Source: Chamaelirium japonicum
Lineage: Eukaryota > Streptophyta > Magnoliopsida > Liliales > Melanthiaceae
Direction: 5' to 3'
Length of the DNA: 64,000 nt
NCBI GenBank assembly: GCA_947650365.1
Contig: OX393550.1
Span: 47,405,860 to 47,469,859 of the forward strand
Shown here: in pieces, positions 1 through 12,877 of the stretch
How positions within the stretch are numbered: the stretch's first letter is position 1
Layout of the letters: every line of letters begins with the position of its first letter
Notes under the pieces: model-generated
What the model was told of the DNA's origin: nothing
What the model saw: the letters and a program-made list of their open reading frames with translations, nothing else
Databases searched by the model: none
Program-made: the position numbers and the translations under genes

Positions 1-442
1 TAAGCAATTTTGTGGGCCTCTGCACATGGGCTAGGCCCACAGGCCTCCTCCTGCGACGACGGGTGTAGACGTGCATGACGAGCAGTGGAGCTCTAGTCCC
101 CCCACCCCTTTATTTGTGCTCCTATGTGGAAATATTACAGGCATTGCAGGTTCAAACCTTGGCCTATCTTCTATTCTAAGCACTAAAATATGATGTACTG
201 ACCATAAGGTTCGTTCAATAAAAATAAAAACAAGAATAAAAATAAAAACCAGAAGTAATCCAACATATGGTTATTGCATGTAAAAGAAAATTTATAGCCC
301 ATTATGATTAAAATGTTGCCCCCCCCCCCCCCCCCTTCTTCTGCTACAAGAGTTCCAATATCGTCTTCCACCTCGTCCCCGTGCCCACATCTCCATTTTC
401 TTGCTCATTTATGAATCTTTGAAGCCACGGTGTTGAAGATAT
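1..442. other. Repeat-like non-coding sequence with poly-C tract
   Basis: No gene seen. A C-homopolymer runs at about 317-336. A tRNA B-box-like GGTTCAAACC at about 150 has no matching A box, so I do not call a SINE or tRNA. Confidence 0.4.
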
Positions 443-450
443 ATTGTTGG

Positions 451-917
451 TAGGGGTGGCAATTCTTGACCTGACCCGCCCACCCGACCCAAAGTTAGCG
501 GGTTTGGGTTTGGCCTAAACGGGTTCGGGTCATAAACGGGTCGACCCAATTGACCCGCTTATTTAATGGGTTGGGTTCGGGTTTGTACTTATAACCCGAT
601 TGACCCGTTTAACAAATGGGTCGTGTCAACCCGACCCGACCCGACCCGAGCCAACCCGACCCAACCCGATCAAACCCGGCCCAATCCGACATGTCTTGAC
701 CCAACCCGACAGGTTTACATGGGTTCTGTTGACCCAACCCGACCCGACCCGACCCGTTTAGTAAACGGGTTAAACGGTTTGGGTCGGGTCAACCCGTTTA
801 TTAGGCGGGTTGGGTTTGGGTTTAAGTTTTTGACCCGTTTATTAAACGGGTTGGTTTCGGGGTGAGTGTTTTGCCCTTATGCATGTCTCAACCCGACCCG
901 ACCCATTGCCACCCCTA
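451..917. mobile_element. Non-autonomous hAT element, TAGGGGTGGCAAT family (ACCCG-rich)
   Basis: Terminal inverted repeats TAGGGGTGGCAAT / ATTGCCACCCCTA are flanked by a perfect 8-bp target duplication attgttgg (443-450, 918-925), the hallmark of hAT elements. The 467-bp interior is degenerate tandem GACCCG/CGGGTC. No transposase is encoded. Confidence 0.88.
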
Positions 918-1097
918 ATTGTTGGTTGTTTTGTAAGATTAAGGTACACCGATCGGTGATTCGTTACTTCAAAGATTAACAAAGGAGCAATAGAATGATG
1001 AAACTTCGAGGGCATTCATGATCAATGATGCTGACGTCGCTTGATCCTCGATTAGGAGTGGTGCCTACGATCGTATGTTCGAATTAGGCCTCCCAAG

Positions 1098-1676
1098 TAG
1101 GGATGGCAATTATCCGGGCTTATCGGGTTACCCGACCCAACCCGACCCGATTGGGACGGGTTTGGGATGCTCAAAAATGGGTTTGGGGCGGGTTTAGGAT
1201 TTGAATTTAAAACCCGGTCGGGTTTGGGTCGGGTTTGGGTTTTAGTCCATCCCGCCCCGACCCGACCCGGGTATATAATCTATCATATATCCATATATCT
1301 TAAATATTATTTAATATGTTGGTTCTCAAGATCATATAATAAGTTGACTTGTACTTATAACTGTGATCGTAATATAGGAGGAACATTTGCTATGTACTTT
1401 TCTCTATATAGAGCTGCGACTAGGTGGGGCAAAGAAGCTAAATATGCAGTTTTTTATGAAGATAATTTGACCCGGCCCGATTCGACCCGACCCGCAATGC
1501 ATAAACGGGGCGAGGCGGGGCGGGCACGGGTTTTGTCAATACTAATTGGGACGGGTTTGGAAATTATCCTCAAAACCCGACGCGGGTTTGGGACGGGTAT
1601 GGGGCGGGATAAAATATAATGGGGCGGGTTCGGGGTAGGGCCGACCCGTCCCAAACCCGACCCGTTGCCATCCCTA
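1098..1676. mobile_element. Non-autonomous hAT element, TAGGGATGGCAAT ends
   Basis: Inverted ends TAGGGATGGCAAT / GTTGCCATCCCTA have a perfect 8-bp duplication ctcccaag at 1090-1097 and 1677-1684. The interior is unlike the arms (about 1280-1460 is AT-rich unique sequence) and is flanked by GGGTCGGG arrays. Confidence 0.88.
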
Positions 1677-1684
1677 CTCCCAAG

Positions 1685-2164
1685 TAGGGGTGGCAATGAG
1701 TCGGGTTGGGTCGTGTTTGTGTCGTGTCTAGTCAGATTCGTGTCCAAAAACCCCAGACCCGGACCCGACCCGTTTAACTAATCGTGGCTAGATCCTAAAC
1801 CCGTACCCGACCCACTAATAAACGGGTAGACCCGATAAGACCCGTTTATCACCCGGGACTATTCAGTTGACCCGATCCGACCCAATCCGACTCGACCCGA
1901 CCTGACCCGAAAGACCCGCTGGTATTATATAGTATAGTATCGGATTGCGGGTAGACCCGACCCGACCCGACCCGTTGAATACTAAACGGGTCTTCCCGGG
2001 TCTACCGTGTCCAGACCCTAAACCCAGACACGACCCGTTTATTAAACGGGTCTATCGTGTCGACCCGTTTACGACCCGAACCCATTTAGCCCTGACCCAG
2101 ACCCGCTAACTTCGTATAGGGTCCTGTCGGGTCTGCCGTGTCGGGTCCGAAATTGCCAGCCCTA
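1685..2164. mobile_element. Non-autonomous hAT element sharing a target duplication with its left neighbour
   Basis: Ends TAGGGGTGGCAAT / ATTGCCAGCCCTA. The left duplication ctcccaag (1677-1684) is the same 8 bp that ends the previous element. The right copy is ctcccgag (2165-2172), one mismatch. The two elements therefore entered the same site one after the other. Confidence 0.85.
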
Positions 2165-2793
2165 CTCCCGAGGCCCAAACCCACACGAATACCCCCCATC
2201 CCACATAAATAATTTGAGATCCCGTATAAAATAGAAACATTAGACCCCAATAAAATAAAATTTTCTACTATATAAAAAATTAATTAGTACTATTTATATT
2301 AATATCTTACATTAGAAATCCTACTATTTATATTAATATCTTACGTAAGAAATCTTATGTGGCACAACTTGCATGCCCCGGGAACTATGATTTTTTACAT
2401 AAGAAAACATTGTTTAATGAAGAATGTTTAAATTAGTAGACCAAATTTATGTAGAATGATTTTAAATAGACGCCCACAACAACGGAATCACCGTGGTTCG
2501 GGTCCGGCCAATGACACCTGTCATCAATCAATCGTTTGATCACCCGGCCTTTATGATGGGAGCCCCCACCGTTTCTTTTGATGGCATGTAGATCTCAACA
2601 ATCCGGAACCGTTCAAAGTGACTGAGCTAACATGCATTGATGGCAGGACCCCAAACCACGATATCACCGTCGTTCGGAGCCACTAAGTTATGGACTTTAA
2701 ATTTATATTGGCTAGGATTAGGACTACGCCACTAAGTTATGTGATATGTGACTTGTCAATGAATTATGTTACTTTGTTATATAGGAAAAGGAT

Positions 2794-2796
<3 letters not shown>
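2165..2796. other. Non-coding sequence, no gene seen
   Basis: AT-rich sequence, then two diverged copies of an accgtsgttcgg-containing segment near 2480 and 2660. I recognise nothing further. Confidence 0.4.

Positions 2797-2880
<84 letters not shown>
2797..2880. repeat. (CT)n microsatellite
   Basis: An 84-bp uninterrupted TC/CT tract. Its translation gives Ser-Leu repeats that should not be taken for protein. Confidence 0.97.
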
Positions 2881-2884
<4 letters not shown>

Positions 2885-2894
2885 CGTTTAGGGG

Positions 2895-3010
2895 TGGGTT
2901 TCTTATCTTCATATACCCGTTGCCTCATTCCCCTCACGGTCGGTTTTGAGGGGGCACAATATTAGTGACTTGGTATCAAAGCAAGTCCCACTCTGTCTAC
3001 CCTTGTATGA
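2895..3010 (+). mobile_element. Possible fragment of a TRIM-like LTR element with a primer-binding-site-like motif
   Basis: TTGGTATCAAAGC at about 2971 resembles the initiator tRNA-Met primer-binding motif TGGTATCAGAGC used by plant LTR elements. It follows an LTR-like stretch containing atatacccg. Broken fossil, ends not defined. Confidence 0.3.
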
Positions 3011-3155
3011 CCCCGTCAGGGGTCCGCGTATTCATATATGCTCAACACTCCTTATACACAAAATACTGAAACTTTCAGTTAGCAAAACTTTCTAGGTTCA
3101 ACTAAGTATCAAAATTGTGTTGGACGCAACCCAAACCTTTAGATCTAGTCAAAAC

Positions 3156-3557
3156 CATAGTTACCAAAAAGGGCGTTTTTTTGAAAAAAACGAGTATCGA
3201 TCCGAAGTCGTAGCAAACAGAAAAAAAAACTCGTTTTTTTGAAAAAATTATTCGTACTGTTTTATATGAGTTTAAAATGTGAAAAACACGTACAAAACAT
3301 GTCGGGTTTGATCCGGGTTTAAATTGGATTTGGATATTATTTTGTTCATGCTTAATAAACGCATATGCTATATGTTTTCAACGTTTGATTACTTAATGTT
3401 GGAAAATGACATATATACATACTTGGTATAATTTTTAAATTTTTTTTTTGTTTTTTTCAATGTTTTCACGTTTTTTTTTCGTTTTTTCTGTTTTCATCGT
3501 ATCTTTCCGATTTTTTTCCTTGCCGTTATTTTTCCGTTTTCCAACTTGGTAACTATG
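3156..3557. mobile_element. Non-autonomous hAT element, CATAGTTACCAA ends
   Basis: Inverted ends CATAGTTACCAA / TTGGTAACTATG have imperfect 8-bp flanks gtcaaaac / gttagaac (2 mismatches). The interior is rich in TTTTTCCG/CGTTTTTTT. Related to the element at 43303-43777, which has CATAGTAACAAAG ends. Confidence 0.75.
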
Positions 3558-4540
3558 GTTAGAACTAAACACAACCACGATAATCGATCAAAAAGCTAAA
3601 CTCGAAATTCTTTATCATTTTTCTTTAGGGTTAATAGTCTAAGGCCCTTTTAACTAACCTTATATTACGATAAACATTTGCGTCTGTTGCATTTAGCATT
3701 AAGTCCGTCTGTCACTCTTTTTTTCTAAATAACCATTCTACCCCTCAATTATTAATTTAGTCATTTATTTTGCTAGATTTTATCCCTGGGTATCAATTCA
3801 GCAAGTTAGAGTAACAATTTCATAATAGAGCATATATAGTGATTTCATTGTAGCAGAGGATCAATTCAAGCAAGTGAATTTACTGTAGCAACCGAATTGT
3901 TACTATGCTGTCCGAATTGATAATCAAAACTGCTACAGTGATTTCATTGTAGCAGTAATAATTCAACTGAAAGTGAATTTACTGTTGCTACAGTAAAAAC
4001 CACTGTAGCAATCAAAATAATACTCCAAGCAACTGTAGCAACCGAATCGGTACTGTACCAAGCGATCAAAGAGTATTTTTATGATTTGTAAGGGATTGAA
4101 AAGTCAACCGGAGGTTAGATGGCTTGATGTAAACCGTGTCTTTTCAGGAGGGACTACAGCTAAAATGATCTTGCAGCAAGTACCCTTTGTGTGAGGGCAA
4201 ATCCATCAAAATCTGACCCATGTGCTAGACAATTAGGTAAATGTCACTACCTATGGCCTTTGTCAATTCAAAAGGGCAATCTCCACAAGTATTCCAGTTG
4301 TAGTTGCCAATGGTTCAGAGGCCAACTAGATGCAATCAATTCAAACTGATTGACCGTTGAGTGTTTTATCTAGACTCAGGTTTGAAAAAGAGGAAGAAAA
4401 CAATGGAGATACAATACACTACATCCACTCAGGCTATTAAAGGCAAACTGATATCTGTGGTCAATAAAGGGAGGATGGGTCATAGTAGTAGAAGGTAGGA
4501 TGAACAAACACACACATGAAAGGACACTGCTCTAATAGAA
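3558..4540. other. Non-coding, with CTGTAGCAAC-type imperfect repeats at about 3830-4065
   Basis: Several degenerate copies of ctgtagcaacc / gttgctacag occur in both orientations. The invertase 3' UTR should start at 4777 and run down into this stretch. No other gene seen. Confidence 0.4.
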
Positions 4541-4777
4541 ATTCAATAACATTCAGGAAACATCGAGAGATCCGTGATCAATTCGCGTAAAACTTTGTGT
4601 ACCCTCTCCAAAGAAATCATCAAGAACTTCATAATTACCCCCCCAACAAATGAAGTAATGCCAATCATTGTAATAAGAGAGTACGTACAATGGGATGAAT
4701 ATACATACGAACAGGTCGCTGAGTACGTGGACGAGGCTCCTGAATCCGGTGGAAGAGCAACCCAAGTGAGCTCAATC

Positions 4778-6015
4778 TTAGAGGGGGTACGGACGAATGG
4801 ACGCGGAATTCATCTGCCATATCTTGAGGGATTTCACGGTCACGTTGGCTCCTGTGGCGTTGTTGAAGAGGAAGACTGACGCCGAACCATAGATAGCCTC
4901 GGTCGGGTACACACGCGACGTGATGCATCTCCTCCCCCCTTGTGCGAAGCTCTCCACTATCGAGTGATCCACCTGGCATTCATGACAGCCATGAGAGCTC
5001 TACATTTAGATGGATCTTCGCAATCAGCTCAACGAACGGCCCATGAAAAAAGTAGGAACAAAAATATCAGATGATGATCTCAGAACAAATCGCAAACTTA
5101 TTGTCTACCACTTGGCTTAGAGCCACTGAGATTTGAGTTTGATCCATTTAGCCGACACGTATATAGGTTGAACAAGACTCACTAATTATGGTTAAGAATT
5201 CGAATATAATTCCGATGATGTTACAATTCAAAGGTTGAACAAGACTCACTAATTATGGTTAAGAATTCGAATATAATTCCGATGATGTTACAATTCAAAG
5301 GTGCTTAACTCACAAGTATTCTCACAGTCAATTTTTCACCATTGAGAACCGGAACCATACTCCCGTACACTCTCTTAACAAGATCATTGGCCTTCGATGA
5401 CCTGCATTCCAAAAAAAAATGCAAATTATTAGCAGCCCTACATATGTTTTTGATTTGTAGATGATCAAAGTAATATGATGTAATCATGAACAAAATCATC
5501 GATGAGAAGAAGACAAAGATGTATGCCTTAGGTCATCCTGGCAGAAGAAAGTGTGCAGGTCACCATCCACTCCCCTTCCAACATAGAAATACACCGCGGT
5601 CTGCTCTGATAGGCCTTGATCGGCTAGGACAAGCAGTCCAAACGGTCCCAACGCACCCCTGCCCGCGGCCCCACCGCTCGTGCTGCAGTTGTACCCCACA
5701 TCGGCCTCTACAGTCTTTGCCAAGGCTGATGCCTCTATCTCAAACTCTGCCACGATGTCCACCTACACCATGTATAGGTTACCATAATTGCTTAGATATC
5801 AAACAATTTAGTTGAATTCATGTTAGAAGAACCAAAACAGACTTATAAGGTACCTGTGTTGCTATGCCGACATCGAGGGGCAGCACAGATCCAATGGTGA
5901 TCTCAATGTTGTCGAAATTCTTGCTGCTCAACCTCAGGCTCTCCACCTCCTCTACTGGCCACTGGAGCAAGTTGCTCCTTGTCTTCTCATCAAACAAAAC
6001 CGTCCGAGGAATTGT
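4778..6015 (-). CDS. VIN: Invertase exons 4-7 (C-terminal beta-sandwich)
   Basis: Exon 4 is 5854-6015 (starts T-I-P-R-T-V-L-F-D), exon 5 is 5527-5762 (V-D-I-V-A-E-F-E), exon 6 is 5314-5401 (S-S-K-A-N-D-L-V) and exon 7 is 4778-4972 ([13 protein letters not shown] to stop TAA). They match the known order of the GH32 C-terminal domain of plant vacuolar invertases. Introns 4, 5 and 6 are 91, 125 and 341 nt. Intron 5 appears to use a GC donor. Intron 6 holds a perfect 67-bp tandem duplication. The 3' UTR lies below 4778; I see no clear AATAAA there. Confidence 0.92.
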
Positions 6016-8825
6016 CTAACATGAAATTATATGGATATGCTTAGTTCATTCACTCCGAATCAGAGGTAAACGGTAGGCTTAGAAGTAGTTATACTGAAGC
6101 ATAACACCCTACTTTGGGATCTAGTGGGAAATAGGGTATAAGACATTCATGAAGAATTACTTTTATATGTTAAATTGTCTTCAATATGATGTGTGTGAAC
6201 AATAATAGAAGCTGATAACCCGATCCAAGCCTGACCCAATTATTCTACTTTGATCAAAAATAGGATCCCGTTTAAAGATTATGTTTAGATTCGTCAAAAT
6301 GTGTGATGAAATCAAGTTTGGGTTAAAATGCAAGTCTTGGTTTCTTCAAGAGATGAATGAACACAAACAATAATCAACATTTTTATAGGTGCATACCTAC
6401 AAAAAGTTCAAACAAACTAAGAGAAATATCTAATCTAGGAAAGAATACATACTCTCTGCAAAATTGAGGTAATATTAGGAACCTCTCCACCTTCCTACCC
6501 TAAGAGCTCACTTCGAGGTTCTTGTGACAACACCCGAGTGCTCCTAAAGGCCGATCTCTTGAAGGGAGGAAAGCACAATGGGTATATTAAAAGAGGCCAC
6601 CCTGCCCCCCTTACTGATATGGGACTATTCTAGTGGGATAGTCTACCCCCCCTCCCTCATGCGTGGCACGCATGACAAGGCACAATCGAGCGACACTCCC
6701 GGAGCGGGCCCACCTCTGATACATATGACAACACCCGAGTGCACCAAAAGGCCGACCTCTTGACAGGAGGAGAGCACAATGACTATATTAAAAGAGGCCA
6801 TCCTGCTCTAGGGCTGGCAATTTCAGACCCGACACGACCTGACATGAAGTTAGCGGGTCTGGGTCAGGGCTAAATGGGTTCGGGTCGTAAACAGGTCGTC
6901 ATGATAGACCCGTTTATTAAACAGGTCGGGTTCAGGTTTAGGGTATGGACACGGTAAACCCGGGAAGACCCATTTAAAATTCAACGGATCATGTCGGGTT
7001 GGGTCTACCCGCAATCCGATATTGTAATATATAGTACCAGCGGGTCTATCGGATCAGGTCGGGTTGAGTCGAATTGGGTCGGATCGGGTCAACTGAATAG
7101 ACCCTTGTGATAAACGGGTCTTACCAGGTCTACCCGTTTATTAGTGGGTCGGGTACGGGTTTAGGATCTAGACACGATTAGTTAAACGGGTCGGGTCCGG
7201 GCCTGGGGTTTTGGACACAACCCATAACTAGACACGACATGAACCCGACACGACCCGACCCATTGACACCCCTATCCTGCTCCCCTTATTGATGTGGGAC
7301 TATTCTGGTGGGATAGTCCACAGTCCTAAAGGCTAAATCCAAGGATGAAGACTACACGAAGAAAAATACATAAATAAAAGGAAAGATGGAGAGATAGAAA
7401 GCAGACGTAGCAACAAAGCCTTTACACTATTTGGATAGGCAATGTCGATCTCCGACTCTAAACCCCTTAATACTGAGTTTACACATAACAATCCCTAAGG
7501 GATGTAGAACGCCTAGATGCTTGCAAGGTGAAGTAGATGAGGTAAATGTTGTAGATTTTGCACGACTTGATATCTACCAATCGATAGAAGAGAAACAACG
7601 AAAAAAATAGTGCAAAAGAGAAAAGGGAAAATACACAGATTTACCCTGGTTCAGTAAAACTTGCTTAAGTCTAGCATCGAGAACTTGCGCTTCACTATTT
7701 TGGAGAACCAGATCTGAAGGAACAAGTCTCATTCTTGATCATACAGGAGAATCACTGACACCACGATCTCTCCTCGATCAATTGTCACCTCCTTCTCCTC
7801 CTTGCTGATTTCCAAACCCTAAAAGGAGTCTTTTTTTCGTACTCATTACAAAATATGGATGCAAAATAGCCTTAAATATGAGCCAAAATGCTAAAGCCAC
7901 GAGTGGCTCCAACCCGCGTTCACTCGGTCCCATCAAGAGTTCGCCCAGGCCCACCAGACACCCATCACAAAACATGTTCAGCCAATATCAAGACCCGGGC
8001 TGTGCCAGTCATCAGCCCGAGCTCCAACGAGATGAGTCATCTCCAAGCCTCCCAAAAAAAACAAATGTTTCATCATCTCTTAAAAGTTAAAACCATATAT
8101 ATGGGGGACTAGGTATACCTTAGATCTCCCTTGAATTCCCATCTAGCAGTCGAAACGGATCTGTATTCCGTCAAGAAACAAGTCCAAAACGCGCCGAAAA
8201 AGGTCAAACCCGTGCGTGTAGGAATTTGGGTGCCTGGGCAAATTTGGTTGCAGTTGTTCGAGGTTGTTGCTGGCAGGATCGGCGCGCCGGTCTAGTGCTC
8301 AGGCAAATTTCAACTGGAAGGAGAGGGGCTTTTGTCTAGATCGGTGCCCAGGCGAAATCTGGATGTGGCCTGGTTTTGAGCCACCAACTCAACAGATACC
8401 TTCGAAGTCAGTATTATATCTGTGTTTTGTCCCATTGTATGTTCAAATAGCATTATACAATTTTTATGTGTAGGTGTTGGTATGTTGAGTTGTCAAAAGA
8501 AGGTAATGATGACGAGTTGTCAAAAGAAGGATTAAATGGGAGAGAAGCATTATTATCATAGGTTTATTTTGTCTTGTCTCCAAAAAGCAACATCTATGGA
8601 AGTATAGATGATGCTTGCCAATGGAGAGGATAAGAAATCTGGGTTTATATATAGAGGAACGCTAAGCGTAAATAGAGATTAACAACAACCAGATGTGGTA
8701 TCTAATCACAACTATTTGATGCCTTATGGTAGGGTAAGTGTGATTCACAGATTGAGATGGGTTGTTGTGATCTGGTGCCACGTTAGGATGTCCCTGATTG
8801 ATGTTGCTACTCGATATTGTATTAG

Positions 8826-8888
<63 letters not shown>

Positions 8889-9279
8889 CAGGATCGGCTG
8901 ACCCAGCAAATTTTGACCCATATTTGACCCAGCATCCTAATCAGCACCTAGAGGTTTTAGAATGTGCGGATTTTTTGTAGACATGTTGTCTATGGTATGT
9001 TGATTATCCTCACAAAAAATCAGCACATTCTAAAACCTCTAGTTGCATCAAATGTGCTCTTCAAATCAACGGTTTCCGATTGTCAATTTAAACAGTTGAT
9101 TTGAAGAGCATATTCGATGCACCCAGAGGTTTTAGAATCTGCTAATTTTTTGTGAGGAAGATCAACATATCATAGACAACATGTCTACAAAAAATCAGCC
9201 CATTCTGAAACTCGAATCCAACAATTAGGATGCTGGGTAAAAATATGGGTCAAAATTTGTTGGCTCATCCGATCCTAAC

Positions 9280-9377
<98 letters not shown>

Positions 9378-9518
9378 GCTATAATGCGGCATGCGGTAAG
9401 TGCGGCAGCTCACCGCAGCCGTCTGATGCACTGCTGCCGTGTATGCGATGCACACAGCGCGTGCATTAGACGGCTACGGTGCGGTGCCGCACGTACCGCA
9501 TGCCGCAGCATAGCATGC

Positions 9519-9590
<72 letters not shown>

Positions 9591-9977
9591 AGAGAGAGAG
9601 GGCTGTTACGTTGAGCTGTGAGCTGTCGGTTTAGAAAGTGAGTTGCGCTCACTTTAACCCCCCTAGAAGTTTCAAAATTAGATGAAATTTGGTGAGGGTG
9701 TTGTCTAGGGTAAGATGACTATTCTCACCAATTTTCATCGAATTCCCAAACTTCTAGCGGGGTCAAATGGTCAAAGCAAAATCTCTCGTCCGTAGATTTT
9801 GCTCCGACCATTTGACCCCCCCTAGAAGTTTTGGAATTCGATGAAAATTGGTGAGGATGATCATGTTACCCTAGACAACACCCTCACAAAATTTCATCGA
9901 ATTCTAAAACTTCTAGGAGGGTCAAAGTGAGCACAACTTACATTCTCCTCCAGCAGCTCACAGTTCACTGTAACATT

Positions 9978-10018
<41 letters not shown>

Positions 10019-10403
10019 AGGAAGTCTAGACCTAAGGTGCAGCATCGTTGCTGCACCTCAGGTGGTGTTTACCATCCTAGAAGTTTTAGAATTTGGTGAT
10101 ATTTGATGGATGTGTTCTTTAGGGTAAGGTGATCATCCTCACAAAAAATCAGTAAATTCTAAAACTTCTAGGGTCATCAAATGTTCAAAACTTTATTGAC
10201 CGTTCATTGGAACCGTTAATTTTGCCGAACTCATTTGATGACCCTAGAAGTTCTAGAATTTGATAATTTTTTGTCAGGCTAATCACCTTACCCTTGACAA
10301 CACACCCACTAAAAATCATCAAATTCTAAAACATCAAGGGAGGCAAACAAGCCAGAGGTGTAGTAACGATACTATACGTCAGGTGCAGTCTCTCTCTCTC
10401 TCT

Positions 10404-10465
<62 letters not shown>

Positions 10466-11240
10466 TACGGGGTATGAGCTGACAGCCCATTTGTTCAAAT
10501 GGGCTGTCACTGCCAGCCGTCCGATTGTGATGATCGCACCGTCCAATAAAAATTAAAAAAAAAACAAAACGTTTTACAGCTGTTACTGTTACAGCAGATG
10601 TAACTCTCTCTCTCCACACACCGCTGCCCGACCCCCTCGATGAAGAGGCGACCCCCTCCGGCGACCGGCGACCCCGTCCGGCGACCCCCGACCCCCTCCT
10701 GCAGGACCCCGACGGACTCCGGCAACCCCCCGATACTCCGGCCACCCCGTCCCCCTCCGACAGCCACCCCGACCCGCTTCCGGCGACCCCCGACCCGCTT
10801 CCGGCGACCCCCGACCCCCCGGAAGCTCCAGGGGGGGGGGGGGGACAGGGTCGCCGGACGGGGTCGGGGTCGCCGGAAGCTGGTCGGGGGTCGCCATAAG
10901 CGGGTCGGGGGTCGCCGGAAGCCGACGGGTGGCTGTCGGAGGGGGACAGGGTGGCCGGAGTGTCGGGGGTTTGCCGGAGTCCGTCGGGGTCCTGCAGGAG
11001 GGGGTCGGGGGTCGCCGGACGGGGTCGCCGGTCGCCGGAGGGGGTCGCCTCTTCATCGAGGGGGTCGGGCAGCGGTGTGTGTGGAGAGAGAGAGTTACAG
11101 CTGCTGTAACAGTAACAGCTGTAACAGCTGTAAAAAGTTTTGTTTTTTTTTTTAATTTTTATTGGACGGTGCGATCATCACAATCGGACGACTGGCAGTG
11201 ACAGCCCATTTGAACAAATGGGCTGTCAGCTCATACCCCG

Positions 11241-11326
<86 letters not shown>

Positions 11327-11896
11327 ACTAGGATCCGTTGACAACCCAAAATAGAAGGTAAATTTACCTCCCATTTTAAACTTGATTCAAACAGAGGATA
11401 GAGGTTTCCGAATTTGCTGATTTTTTGTGAGGATGATCAACATGGCAAGTTGATCATCCTCACAAAAAATCAGCAAATTCGGAAACTTATAAGGGCGTCA
11501 AATGTGTTATTCAAATTAACGGTTCAAATAGACGGTTCAGAAAATCTTTTAACATTTGGCGCCCTTAGAAGTTTCAGATTTTGTTGATTTTTTGTGAGGA
11601 TGATCAACTTGCCATAGTGATCATCCTCACAAAAAATCAACAAAATCTGAAACTTCTAAGGGCGCCGATTGAATCAAGCTTTTCTGAACCGTCTATTTGA
11701 ACCGTTAAATTGAATAACATATTTGACGCCCTTATAAGTTTCAGAATTTGCTGATTTTTTGTGAGGATGATCAACTTGCCATGTTGATCATCCCCACAAA
11801 AAATCAGCAAATTCGGAAACCTCTATCCAATGATTATGGCGAGTTGTAAGTGGGAGGTAAATTTACCTCCCATTTTGGGTTGTCAACAGATCCCAC

Positions 11897-11991
<95 letters not shown>

Positions 11992-12810
11992 GCATGGTGC
12001 TCCCGACTAGCCAACATGCCAGTCCTCCCTTCAATTCAAGTGCCATATGATAATTTTTAACCTAGATTAGGGGTTGGTGAAGGTGGATTCACCCTTCCTA
12101 ATAATGATTATGAAAAAAAATATGGAAAAAAATATGCCAAGTGACATTTTTAGATTAACCATAGCAAGGGGTATTTGCGTACTACAGTTAACTATTAAGT
12201 TTATCGGTCGTTGAACGTATTGTTTAAAGTTTTTTTTTTAATCATGATTCAAGGACAGTGGATTGACTAGGGGTGGCAATGGGTCGTGTCGGGTCGGGTT
12301 CGTGTCGTGTCTAGTTTTGGGTCGTGTCCAAAACCCCTAGACCCGGGCCTGACCCATTTAACTAATCGTGTCTAGATTCTAAACCCGTACCTGACCTGTT
12401 TATAAACGGGTAGACCCGATAAGACCAGTTTACAACACGGGTTTATTCAGTTGACCCAATCCGACTCAACCTGACATTACCCGATAGACCTGTTGATACT
12501 ATATATTATAGTATCGGATTGCGAGTAGACCTAACCCGACACGACCCGGTGAATTTTAAACGGGTCTTCCCGGATCTACCGTGTCTAGACCCTAAACCTG
12601 GACCCGACCCGTTTATTAAATGGGTCTATCGTGTCAACCCCTTTACGACCCGAACCCGTTTAACCCTGACCCAGACCCGCTAACTTCGTGTCGGGTCTGC
12701 CGGGTCAAGTCCGAAATTGCCAGCCCTAGAATTGGCCATCCATTAAAAAAAAAGGTAAAAAGTACCATGTGGCACCTAAATATAGGGGAGGACTAGCGTG
12801 TTGACTATTC

Positions 12811-12877
<67 letters not shown>

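Noticed and set aside
140-165. tRNA-like B box GGTTCAAACC
   Set aside because: No A box or cloverleaf nearby.
566-865. GGGTCGGG/ACCCG arrays as interstitial telomere repeats
   Set aside because: The unit is not the plant telomere unit, and the arrays lie inside hAT elements with defined ends and 8-bp duplications.
2690-2965. Ser-Leu repeat open frame (also near 50037)
   Set aside because: Translation of (CT)n tracts.
4574-4879. Plus-strand open frame of 101 codons
   Set aside because: It overlaps invertase exon 7 and its 3' UTR in antisense.
10589-11155. Pro/Arg-rich open frames on both strands
   Set aside because: They are mirror images created by the GC-rich inverted repeat at 10464-11244 and have no domain similarity.
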